A stretch of DNA of 12,071 nt, from the NCBI GenBank assembly GCA_934193095.1, contig CAKPUX010000058.1, forward strand, positions 1-12,071. The letters are read 5' to 3'. The position numbers were made by a program, and so were the translations under genes. Shown in pieces: positions 7,122 to 12,071 of this stretch. Each line of letters opens with the position of its first letter. The first letter of the stretch is position 1. Source of the stretch: an uncultured Dialister sp. (lineage in GTDB: Bacteria > Bacillota > Negativicutes > Veillonellales > Dialisteraceae). The notes below the pieces were generated by a model that did no database searches, was not told where the DNA came from, and saw only the letters and a program-made list of their open reading frames with translations.

Positions 7122-7649
7122 TTATTTAAAGTAAATGTGATAGTCGAGGGTCACTTTCATCCCCGGCACATTCGGATCATTCGAAGAGAAAGAAGAATTG
7201 GTGATAACCACCAGATGCTTCGTTTCAAATTCCTGAAGCGCAGCCATAATATCCGTCCAGGAACCGGAAAGAACCACGGTTGATTTTCTATATTTGAGCG
7301 GAATTTTTTTATCCGGCTTGTCTGAAAGCGCGGCATTCTTCACCGAAAGGATCTGTAAATGATGCTTCTTCAGAATAGAGATCTGATCGGCCTGTACACT
7401 GTCCAAGTCTTTCAAAAGAGCAGGTTTCAGCACCATCTGATACAAATGATTTGCCTCACGGTAATCGAACTTGGAAAGCCAGCTTGCCTGCGCCTGGTAT
7501 TCCGCTTCCTTCTGATTATTGGCAATCATTTGATTCTTTGACATGGAAAACAAATAGAAAGAAGCGCCCAAAGAAAGAACCGAAAGGAAAATACAGAGGA
7601 CCAGCCTGCTTTTAAAATGAGAGGTATCTGCCATAAATGCCTGAACCAT
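7122..7649 (-). CDS. pilO: PilO-like alignment-complex protein
   Basis: A 175-residue bitopic inner-membrane protein. One membrane segment (about residues 16-37), a helical or coiled-coil stretch (about 40-110) and a C-terminal ferredoxin-like domain (STVVLSGSWTDIMAALQEFE, then KVTLDYHIYFK at the end) follow the PilO/GspM plan. PilO dimerises with PilN and forms the alignment complex joining PilM, the platform and the secretin. The ATG at 7649 lies one base after the pilN stop, with GGGAGG 8 bases upstream overlapping the end of pilN. Order and structure support the call; sequence identity in this family is always low. Confidence 0.8.
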   Translation of the reverse strand: MVQAFMADTSHFKSRLVLCIFLSVLSLGASFYLFSMSKNQMIANNQKEAEYQAQASWLSKFDYREANHLYQMVLKPALLKDLDSVQADQISILKKHHLQILSVKNAALSDKPDKKIPLKYRKSTVVLSGSWTDIMAALQEFETKHLVVITNSSFSSNDPNVPGMKVTLDYHIYFK

Positions 7650-7650
7650 T

Positions 7651-8202
7651 CTATTTTCCTCCCTTCGGCTTAGCAGGAGCCTTTGCCTGCGGCTTGGTCT
7701 TCATCGTAACGTCGATGGTAAATACATTCGTTCCTTTTTCCTGCGTCATGGAAGTCACCGCACTTTGATACTCCTTGCCGAAATCCAAGGAAGAAGCAAA
7801 AACATTGGCGGATTCTTGCGCAGGAGTAAAGCCCTTAATGGTATAATGACCAGGAGCGATCTTCATGCTGTCGATCATCACATCAGCTGGTTTCATTTCT
7901 ATAATTTTTGAAATGACATCCACCGTATGGATCCCATCCGGTCTGGCATTTTTCATGGTAGCAATACTTTTGGACAAATTCGTATTGAGCGCCTGCGCCG
8001 ACTGGAAAGAATCCTGTGAAAAGGTAGGAGCCGGAGAAGAAAAGAGGGAAAAGGCATAAAGCGAAGCCGAGGACGCCGCAACGCCGACACAAAACAGAGT
8101 GACACAAGTGACGCCAAAAGAAATGACAGGTCGGTTAAACTCATACCGTGCCTTTTCACTCTCACTTTTTCTTAAAAAGTTTCCGTAATTGACCGATAAC
8201 AC
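7651..8202 (-). CDS. pilN: PilN-like alignment-complex protein
   Basis: A 183-residue bitopic protein when started at the GTG at 8202, which has AAGGAGG 11 bases upstream. The frame is open further up (to 8298) but those codons lie within pilM and lack an SD. A basic cytoplasmic N-terminus (the PilM-binding part in known PilN proteins) is followed by a membrane segment (about 26-51). A helical stretch and a ferredoxin-like domain come next: GIHTVDVISKIIEMKPADVM, IDSMKIAPGHYTIKGFT and FTIDVTMK match the PilN pattern well. A Lys/Pro/Ala-rich tail (KPQAKAPAKPKGGK) ends it. No classical INLLP box is present. It overlaps pilM by 41 bases. Confidence 0.8.
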   Translation of the reverse strand: MLSVNYGNFLRKSESEKARYEFNRPVISFGVTCVTLFCVGVAASSASLYAFSLFSSPAPTFSQDSFQSAQALNTNLSKSIATMKNARPDGIHTVDVISKIIEMKPADVMIDSMKIAPGHYTIKGFTPAQESANVFASSLDFGKEYQSAVTSMTQEKGTNVFTIDVTMKTKPQAKAPAKPKGGK

Positions 8203-9076
8203 TCTCTTTGTCGCCTCCTTCTTCCATGCCCTCTGCATCTCCAGTCGGTTTTTTTCCCTGCTTGATAAGCGATGCAGGGACCGTGCATCCGGCCGCAATC
8301 ACGGCTTCCCCAAAAGGAAGCCCGTCTTTGGATGTAATATCCACGGATAAAAATTGGGAAATATGATCAAGGTCTGTCCATTCGCTATGATGCATCGTGT
8401 TTTCCAGCGGGAAAAACTTTTCCGTCAGAGACGCAAACAAAGAGACCATTTCATCCGAAGGCTCCTCGGGCATGATCCAGCTCATCGTGCCGAATTCATT
8501 GAACACCGCCGTCATGCCGGGAACACGGACAAAAACCTCTCCATATTCCGTGTCGATGATGTTCTTCAAAGAAGAAGTCACATCGCTCACTTTGAAAAGT
8601 GAAATTCCCAAAGACTCACAAGCGCCCTTGAGATTTTCAAGGAAGACCGTGGGGATGTAGCAGGCAGAAAGCACTGCCGTATCATCTTCATAGCACGAAA
8701 CAAGAGAAGGCGTATACCGATCGTAAAGCTCAGTCAGCCCATCCGGAAGATTCTCCATCAGATGAGCAAGCACGCGGTCCTCCCGTTCGGCCGATGTTTT
8801 ATCCGACACATCCTTCACTGAAGCAAGAGCCGTCTGCCATGTTTTATAAGCGATCCCGCTTCCGGGAGCAAAGATCACGAAAAAACGATCCGCCTTGACC
8901 CGTTCCGGATCAAACAGAGATTGCAAAAAGGAAACAGCACTGTCCACACTTTCCAGAGATTTCGCCAGCGGAGCGCAAGATCCGGAGAACGAATCAAGCA
9001 CAGAGATACTCTTTGCCCCTGCGGAAAGACGAGAAAGAGAGCAGGTACCATTTCCCAATATGAGAACGGTATCCAA
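8162..9076 (-). CDS. pilM: PilM-like cytoplasmic actin-fold protein
   Basis: About 304 residues. I place the start at TTG 9076, exactly 7 bases after a perfect AGGAGG; an upstream GTG at 9094 has no SD. PilM is an actin-like ATP-binding protein that binds the PilN N-terminus. The segment from EREDRVLAHLMENLPDG through AVLSACYIPTVFLENLKGAC to ESLGISLFKVSDVTSSL follows the PilM layout (membrane-facing helix, then a beta strand, helix and GL-x-x-D pattern). The phosphate-binding loops are poorly conserved: the N-terminal LDTVLILGNGTCSL replaces the usual LGIDIGSSSVK. ATP binding may be weak or lost. A Lys-rich tail (LRKLFKKK) ends the protein. Position before pilN supports the call. Confidence 0.72.
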   Translation of the reverse strand: MDTVLILGNGTCSLSRLSAGAKSISVLDSFSGSCAPLAKSLESVDSAVSFLQSLFDPERVKADRFFVIFAPGSGIAYKTWQTALASVKDVSDKTSAEREDRVLAHLMENLPDGLTELYDRYTPSLVSCYEDDTAVLSACYIPTVFLENLKGACESLGISLFKVSDVTSSLKNIIDTEYGEVFVRVPGMTAVFNEFGTMSWIMPEEPSDEMVSLFASLTEKFFPLENTMHHSEWTDLDHISQFLSVDITSKDGLPFGEAVIAAGCTVPASLIKQGKKPTGDAEGMEEGGDKESVIGQLRKLFKKK

Positions 9077-9109
9077 TCCAATTCCTCCTAACACAAAAAT
9101 ATATAAGCA

Positions 9110-9544
9110 TCACAGCTGCCAAAGGCCCAACGGATCGGCGTATTCCCCATTGTGCCACCATTCCAGATGGAGATGAGGACCCGTCGAATTTCCTGTAGAA
9201 CCCACAGCAGCAATGACATCCCCTTTATTGACATACTGCCCATAGGAAACGTAGATCTCGGAGCAATGCCCATAGAGCGTATGATCGCCATTCTCATGCT
9301 CAAGGATCACGCAATTCCCATAACCGTCCCATGGAGCGGCATACACCACCGTTCCGGGCAGCATGGCTGTAATATCCGTCCCATAGTCATACCCGATATC
9401 CACGCCGGAATGAAATTTCCACTCGCCTGTAATCGGATGGGTGCGCCATCCAAAAGGCGAAGTGATCGGTGCGGCATCGGCGATGGCCGGAGAAAGGAAC
9501 AGACATAGTAAGAAAAATATCCAAATTTTCTTCAAAAGGAACAT
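9110..9544 (-). CDS. Secreted M23 (LytM-type) peptidoglycan endopeptidase
   Basis: A 144-residue secreted zinc peptidase, first gene of the pilus operon. A signal peptide covers about residues 1-24 (MFLLKKIWIFF to SPAIADA). The catalytic domain follows at once: SPFGWRTHP, the zinc ligands His45 and Asp49 in HSGVD, YGHCSE (91-96), and the second motif HLHLE with His124 and His126. All M23 zinc and catalytic residues are present and no extra binding domain is seen. It probably opens the peptidoglycan mesh for pilus or secretin assembly, the job that lytic transglycosylases do in some other pilus operons; this is inferred from position. The frame is open to 9631, but that start is at or above the mapped promoter, so I use ATG 9544. 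Its SD is weak. Confidence 0.9.
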   Translation of the reverse strand: MFLLKKIWIFFLLCLFLSPAIADAAPITSPFGWRTHPITGEWKFHSGVDIGYDYGTDITAMLPGTVVYAAPWDGYGNCVILEHENGDHTLYGHCSEIYVSYGQYVNKGDVIAAVGSTGNSTGPHLHLEWWHNGEYADPLGLWQL

Positions 9545-9629
9545 CTCGATCAAACAAAATACTTTTAGAACAGCAGGCAAAAGAAAAATTTGACCCGGTC
9601 CCCTAAAGCACAAACAGATTTCTGCAAAC

Positions 9630-9658
9630 ATTATATAATAAAAATATCAGAGCTTCAA
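9630..9658 (-). promoter_or_regulatory. Promoter of the pilus operon
   Basis: On the minus strand, TTGAAG (9658-9653), a 17-bp spacer that is AT-rich, and a perfect TATAAT (9635-9630). The expected transcript start is near 9623, giving a leader of about 80 bases before the M23 peptidase start at 9544. All minus-strand genes down to the terminator at 1268-1303 can be read from here. Confidence 0.75.
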
Positions 9659-9797
9659 TATTTCTATTAAAAGTTATTCGAAAAAAGTTGGCAAAACAAC
9701 GAGAAAAGAAGAACAGCCACTGGAAAAAAACCGAAAATGCCGTGGAAGGGAAATAGAATTGACCGGTAGTCGCAAATGGAAGGGAGGACCCCTATAG
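9659..9797. other. Divergent intergenic region
   Basis: Spacer between the pilus operon promoter and the plus-strand gene at 9798. It is AT-rich on the left and contains two copies of TGGAAGGGA (9743-9751 and 9777-9785). The second forms the SD of the gene at 9798. I see no convincing plus-strand promoter; TTGACC at 9759 lacks a matching -10. Confidence 0.4.
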
Positions 9798-10427
9798 ATG
9801 AATATTTTATATATAGACAGCGAGTTTCTTTTAAAAGTTCAGAAGGGAAATCTGGAAAATCTGCTTCCTTTTTTTCTTCCGGAAGAAAAAAAGGTCTCTC
9901 TCTATCGCTGGTTAAACGGCTATGCCAAGTACAATGAGAGAAAAAAGCTGGAGAAAATCGAATGGCATGCCCAAAAAGTAAAAAAGATCCAATGGATCAT
10001 AAGAAAGAATCTGGCTGCAAAACGAGGGAAAGTACCGCGTCCTGAATTGTGGGCAGGAAGTCCCGACAGTTGGAAAAAATGGCTGCGATCCGAGGCAGAA
10101 GAAAAAGAACCCCTCTCGATCATCGCAGCCACCAAAGATCCAAAAGAGCTGGAAAAAACATGCAAAGAGTGGATGCCGTCACAGGAATGCCGGGTAACGA
10201 CCAAAATTTCACCCAAAGATATCATCGACATTCTGATCCTTTCCAAAGACGAAAGCCGCTTCCCGCCACACCTCGATAAAGACTGGAGAGAATTTGTGAA
10301 ATGGCTCAAAGAAAACACAAGAACCCAGCGCATCGAAAGAGGCATCACCCATAACCGGCTCGGCAGCCGAATGGAAGAAAGACTGAAAGAACGACAGGCG
10401 TTCTTAAAAGCCAGATACTACAAATAA
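9798..10427 (+). CDS. Unrecognised basic protein, 209 residues
   Basis: I do not recognise this family. The ATG at 9798 has GGGAGG 10 bases upstream. The protein is highly charged, with a Lys/Arg-rich helical middle (about residues 45-77, with KVKKIQWIIRKNLAAKRGK) and a basic C-terminus (RMEERLKERQAFLKARYYK). It has many Trp residues, no signal peptide and no membrane segment, so it is probably cytoplasmic and possibly nucleic-acid-binding. The start MNILYIDSEFL could be the first strand of an alpha/beta fold, and DIIDILILSKDESRF is another strand-like stretch, but I cannot match a named domain. It is transcribed away from the pilus operon and ends at a bidirectional terminator. Confidence 0.75.
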   Translation: MNILYIDSEFLLKVQKGNLENLLPFFLPEEKKVSLYRWLNGYAKYNERKKLEKIEWHAQKVKKIQWIIRKNLAAKRGKVPRPELWAGSPDSWKKWLRSEAEEKEPLSIIAATKDPKELEKTCKEWMPSQECRVTTKISPKDIIDILILSKDESRFPPHLDKDWREFVKWLKENTRTQRIERGITHNRLGSRMEERLKERQAFLKARYYK

Positions 10428-10531
10428 AGCGGCCTGTATTTGGTCTTCCCTGTTTTGCAAACATCCCTTAGAAAAGAGCCTGGAAGCAGAAAGACAGATA
10501 GACCCCTGTCCATTTCATTCTTTTGCCCATC

Positions 10532-10566
10532 AAAAAAGCATCCACCAAATGATGGATGCTTTTTTT
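10532..10566. terminator. Bidirectional terminator between convergent genes
   Basis: A hairpin with arms GCATCCA (10538-10544) and TGGATGC (10553-10559) is flanked by A6 on the left and T7 on the right. The A/T flanks extend the stem and serve as a U-tract in both directions. It serves the plus gene ending at 10427 and the minus gene ending at 10570. The stretch 10428-10531 holds nothing else I can recognise. Confidence 0.9.
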
Positions 10567-10569
10567 CTA

Positions 10570-11370
10570 TTATATTTTCATTTCCTTCGCCTTCCCCCGG
10601 GATTTGATCACAGGCGGGAATTCGTCACCGGATTCCATAAAATCTGAAGGGGTGAGGGAAGGCAGCACGTATTCCCCGATCTTCTTTGTCTCTATCGGCA
10701 CGGTCCAAGGAACAAACGGCGCTTTTTGTTTAACCGGTACCCAGATGGTCTTCCGCTTCCCGATGGAAATTTTACAATACCCCATCATATAAGCTTCCCG
10801 ATAGATCTGTTCCGGATGACGCCTGGATACAGGCGCATCCACCGCATTCACCGATTTAGGATGCACCAGTTTTTTCCCCAGAAAGGGAAACGGCTTTACG
10901 GAAACAGAAACCGACTCTTTCCGGTGATAATACGTCAAAGAAAAAGAGGGAAGCCCCAGCGCCGAAAGCAGCTTGGGAGCCATATATCCCGGCATCCGCT
11001 TCCAGTGCTGCCGACCATCCAGATCCCGCTCCATAAGCATCCCGAAACGTTCTCCCGTTTCCTGCTCTGCCTTTTCGATTTCTGCCATAGAAACGAAATC
11101 CAGCAAATTGAGCGTCCGGGTGGTCATCGTAAAAACAGCATGCTTCATCAGCCACTCATCCACTTTTGATTGGCAATAGCAGACCCTGCCGCTGTTTTTG
11201 ATATATGGCACATCCTGGTTGAAATACGAGCGAAGAGAGTAGGGGGAAATGGCAAGCAAAGCCGTAAGTTCAGGCACAGACAGGGAAAAGCCTTCCTTTT
11301 GTACTTTGCGATTGAGCCATTCCGCATACCCCTCATCTTCTTTGTGATCCAAAGCAAATACTATCTGCAT
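10570..11370 (-). CDS. DNA-binding protein with excisionase/MerR-like HTH, 266 residues
   Basis: The ATG at 11370 has GAGGTG 5 bases upstream. The N-terminal quarter (about residues 28-75) reads like a winged HTH of the excisionase/MerR type: LSVPELTALLAISPYSLRSYF, then VPYIKNSGRVCYCQSKVDEWL, with the usual turn, wing and closing W-L. Residues 85-266 are not familiar; they include RFGMLMERDLDGRQHWKRMPG and a basic C-terminus (VIKSRGKAKEMKI). No catalytic motif or membrane segment is seen. Three 22-bp tandem repeats lie directly upstream of its promoter. It could therefore be a regulator acting on them, or a replication initiator with iterons. Both are inference, and I do not see a classical Rep winged-helix pair. 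Confidence 0.72.
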   Translation of the reverse strand: MQIVFALDHKEDEGYAEWLNRKVQKEGFSLSVPELTALLAISPYSLRSYFNQDVPYIKNSGRVCYCQSKVDEWLMKHAVFTMTTRTLNLLDFVSMAEIEKAEQETGERFGMLMERDLDGRQHWKRMPGYMAPKLLSALGLPSFSLTYYHRKESVSVSVKPFPFLGKKLVHPKSVNAVDAPVSRRHPEQIYREAYMMGYCKISIGKRKTIWVPVKQKAPFVPWTVPIETKKIGEYVLPSLTPSDFMESGDEFPPVIKSRGKAKEMKI

Positions 11371-11410
11371 AACAACACCTCAAATCCGAACACGCGAAAT
11401 CCATAATTTT

Positions 11411-11419
11411 ATTATAGCA
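11411..11419 (-). promoter_or_regulatory. Extended -10 promoter of the HTH gene
   Basis: On the minus strand TGC directly precedes a perfect TATAAT (11416-11411), an extended -10 element. The -35 region (around 11439-11434) is poor, which fits either the extended -10 or help from a protein bound to the adjacent repeats. The ATG at 11370 follows after about 35 bases of leader. Confidence 0.6.
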
Positions 11420-11440
11420 CAGGGAAAAAGTGAGAAATTT

Positions 11441-11506
11441 AGCTCACCTAAGAGAGAAAATAAAATCACTTAAAAGAGGAAATAAGCTCACCTAAGCGAA
11501 GATATA
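11441..11506. repeat. Three tandem 22-bp iteron-like direct repeats
   Basis: Units at 11441-11462, 11463-11484 and 11485-11506. Units 1 and 3 begin with the same 12 bases (AGCTCACCTAAG); unit 2 has AAATCACTTAAA there. The shared core is TCAC(C/T)TAA, repeated at exactly 22-bp steps, and each unit ends in a purine-rich stretch closing with ATA. A 22-bp period puts each site on the same helix face, as in plasmid iterons or operator arrays. The first unit abuts the -35 region of the HTH gene promoter. Confidence 0.8.
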
Positions 11507-11635
11507 GAGTAAGAAAAGGAGGGGGACATCCCTACGCCTGGCGGCGGGCGTGAAGCGATCCGCGAAAATAGACCATAAAAAGGTTCACCCACAAAAAACA
11601 TCCCGGATGCATGACCTATAGATCCAGAAGGAGTT
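11507..11635. other. Non-coding stretch beside the repeats
   Basis: It contains a purine-rich run (GAAAAGGAGGGGG), a small palindrome (GGGACATCCC), then a GC-rich patch (CGCCTGGCGGCGGGCG, near 11537-11552) unlike its AT-rich surroundings. No ORF with a start and SD is seen. Its place between iteron-like repeats and a ribbon-helix-helix remnant makes a replication or transfer origin possible, but I see no recognised nic site or DnaA box. Confidence 0.3.
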
Positions 11636-11772
11636 AAAACACAGACAAGAGTCAGAATGATCTATCCCTGCTGGATAAATATTGTGATAAGATCAAGAAA
11701 AAAAGATCCTGGGTCGTGAGACAAGCCCTGGACCGATATCTGATTACAAAACCAGAGAAAGAAACCAACTAA
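11636..11772 (+). pseudogene. Decayed ribbon-helix-helix (CopG/Arc-type) protein gene
   Basis: From 11659 to the TAA at 11770-11772 the frame reads DLSLLDKYCDKIKKKRSWVV and then RQALDRYLITK. This is the two-helix part of a ribbon-helix-helix DNA-binding protein with its typical basic turn and RSW(V/I)(V/I)RQAL motif. The expected N-terminal beta strand is present just upstream but in another frame (KTQTRVRM, 11636-11659). Neither frame has an ATG, GTG or TTG start at the right distance from the AAGGAG at 11628-11633. I infer a one-base deletion near 11657 plus loss of the start. An intrinsic terminator follows directly, so it was once a complete short gene of about 45-50 residues. Such proteins often control plasmid copy number, partition, antitoxin expression or relaxosomes. 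Confidence 0.6.
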
Positions 11773-11774
11773 TG

Positions 11775-11802
11775 ACAGGCAGACTATTCTGCCTGTTTTT
11801 TT
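11775..11802 (+). terminator. Rho-independent terminator after the RHH remnant
   Basis: Perfect 8-bp stem ACAGGCAG (11775-11782) / CTGCCTGT (11789-11796) with a 6-base loop, followed by T7 to 11802. It starts 3 bases after the TAA of the RHH frame. Confidence 0.9.
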
Positions 11803-11910
11803 ATAGATCCATGTCTTGGAAAACGTGAAAGAAAAACATTTTTGATAGAAAGGACAAACAAAAAAAGAGTATAGAGGCTTCTCAACCGAAGTCAAAATAA
11901 AGACGTATTC

Positions 11911-11939
11911 TTGAAATGGTAATAAGAGCGTTGTATACT
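11911..11939 (+). promoter_or_regulatory. Strong sigma-A-type promoter
   Basis: TTGAAA (11911-11916), a 17-bp spacer and TATACT (11934-11939) form a near-consensus promoter. The predicted start of transcription is near 11946. No ORF follows before the hairpin at 12003-12050, so it drives a short RNA or an attenuated leader. Confidence 0.75.
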
Positions 11940-11945
11940 AAGCGT

Positions 11946-12056
11946 AGAAATCGAATATGGTCATTCCCTGGCCAAATGAAGAGCCTTGCGGCTGGTGATA
12001 TGATCCCCCTAAAGCAGACAAGGTAAATAGCCAAACTGCTTTAGGGGGATTTTTTT
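11946..12056 (+). ncRNA. Putative ~110-nt small RNA or regulated leader
   Basis: The segment between the promoter at 11911-11939 and the terminator at 12003-12056 has no coding frame with an SD. It can form a small hairpin (AGCC-TTGC-GGCT, near 11982-11993) and the long terminator stem. TGGCCAAA occurs in it and again at 12059-12066, just after the hairpin. I do not recognise an Rfam family. Either a free small RNA or the 5' leader of a gene starting at 12058 would fit. Confidence 0.5.
12003..12056 (+). terminator. 15-bp hairpin with U-tract; terminator or attenuator
   Basis: Perfect 15-bp stem with arms ATCCCCCTAAAGCAG (12003-12017) and CTGCTTTAGGGGGAT (12036-12050), an 18-base loop, and T7 (12050-12056). 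The 3' arm contains AGGGGG, which lies 9 bases before an ATG at 12058. The same hairpin could thus both end transcription and hide a ribosome-binding site. Confidence 0.85.
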
Positions 12057-12057
12057 A

Positions 12058-12071
12058 ATGGCCAAAAGGAA
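12058..12071 (+). CDS. Possible start of a gene, cut by the window end
   Basis: An ATG 2 bases after the U-tract begins MAKR and runs off the window. AGGGGG in the terminator arm is at a proper SD distance (9 bases). Only four codons are visible, so neither product nor reality of the gene can be judged. If real, its expression would need read-through and opening of the hairpin. Confidence 0.3.

Noticed and set aside
8203..8298. Longer PilN starting at 8298
   Set aside because: It lies within pilM and has no SD; the GTG at 8202 follows AAGGAGG.
9599..9611. CCCCTAAAGCA shared with the hairpin at 12003
   Set aside because: The match is too short and isolated to be called a repeat or a regulatory target.
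9545..9631. Longer M23 peptidase starting at 9631
   Set aside because: That start lies at the -10 of the operon promoter, upstream of the expected transcript start, and would bury the signal peptide.
11441..11506. CRISPR array
   Set aside because: The repeats are contiguous 22-bp units with no spacers between them.
11523..11560. Conjugative oriT nic site
   Set aside because: The GC-rich patch and small palindrome are suggestive, but no known nic consensus is present and no relaxase is visible.
11662..11895. 77-residue minus-strand ORF
   Set aside because: It runs antisense to the RHH remnant and its terminator, has odd composition and no convincing SD.

Overview
The window looks like DNA from a diderm Firmicute (Negativicutes-like). 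It has moderate GC and good Gram-positive-style Shine-Dalgarno (SD) sites, yet it encodes an outer-membrane secretin. The organism is an inference; no rRNA or housekeeping marker is present.

Positions 9658 to about 1268 (minus strand) hold one compact type IV pilus operon. A clear sigma-A-type promoter (TTGAAG, 17 bp, TATAAT) precedes, in order: an M23 peptidase, PilM-like, PilN, PilO, a PilP-like protein, the secretin PilQ, the PilB/GspE ATPase, the PilC/GspF platform protein and two pilins. Genes overlap or sit a few bases apart. A hairpin terminator then separates these from a second block (1259 to beyond position 1): tandem genes for tip-type minor pilins. The complete one joins a GspK/PilX-like N-terminus, lacking Glu5, to a phage tail-collar-like C-terminal domain. 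The second copy is cut by the window edge. No prepilin peptidase and no PilT retraction ATPase are present here.

The most striking observation is that both tip-pilin genes carry a poly-C run (C9 and C8) between a well-placed start codon and the transmembrane segment. As written, both are out of frame; C7 or C10 would restore the frame in each. The sequence around the runs has diverged, while the runs and the coding regions behind them are kept. This suggests phase-variable pilus tips switched by slipped-strand mispairing. The GspG-like pilin at 1864-2290 is also out of frame with its start, near a short A/T run; that could be a mutation or a sequence error.

The right part (9798-12071) looks plasmid-like or like a mobile element. 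It has an unrecognised basic protein (+), a bidirectional terminator, a DNA-binding protein with an excisionase/MerR-like helix-turn-helix (-), and three tandem 22-bp iteron-like repeats just upstream of that gene's promoter. These are followed by a decayed ribbon-helix-helix gene with its terminator. Last comes a strong promoter driving a roughly 110-nt RNA that ends in a 15-bp hairpin with a U-tract, whose 3' arm may hide the SD of a gene starting at 12058. Together with the pilus operon this is reminiscent of plasmids that carry a type IV pilus for mating, but no relaxase or confirmed replication gene lies inside the window.
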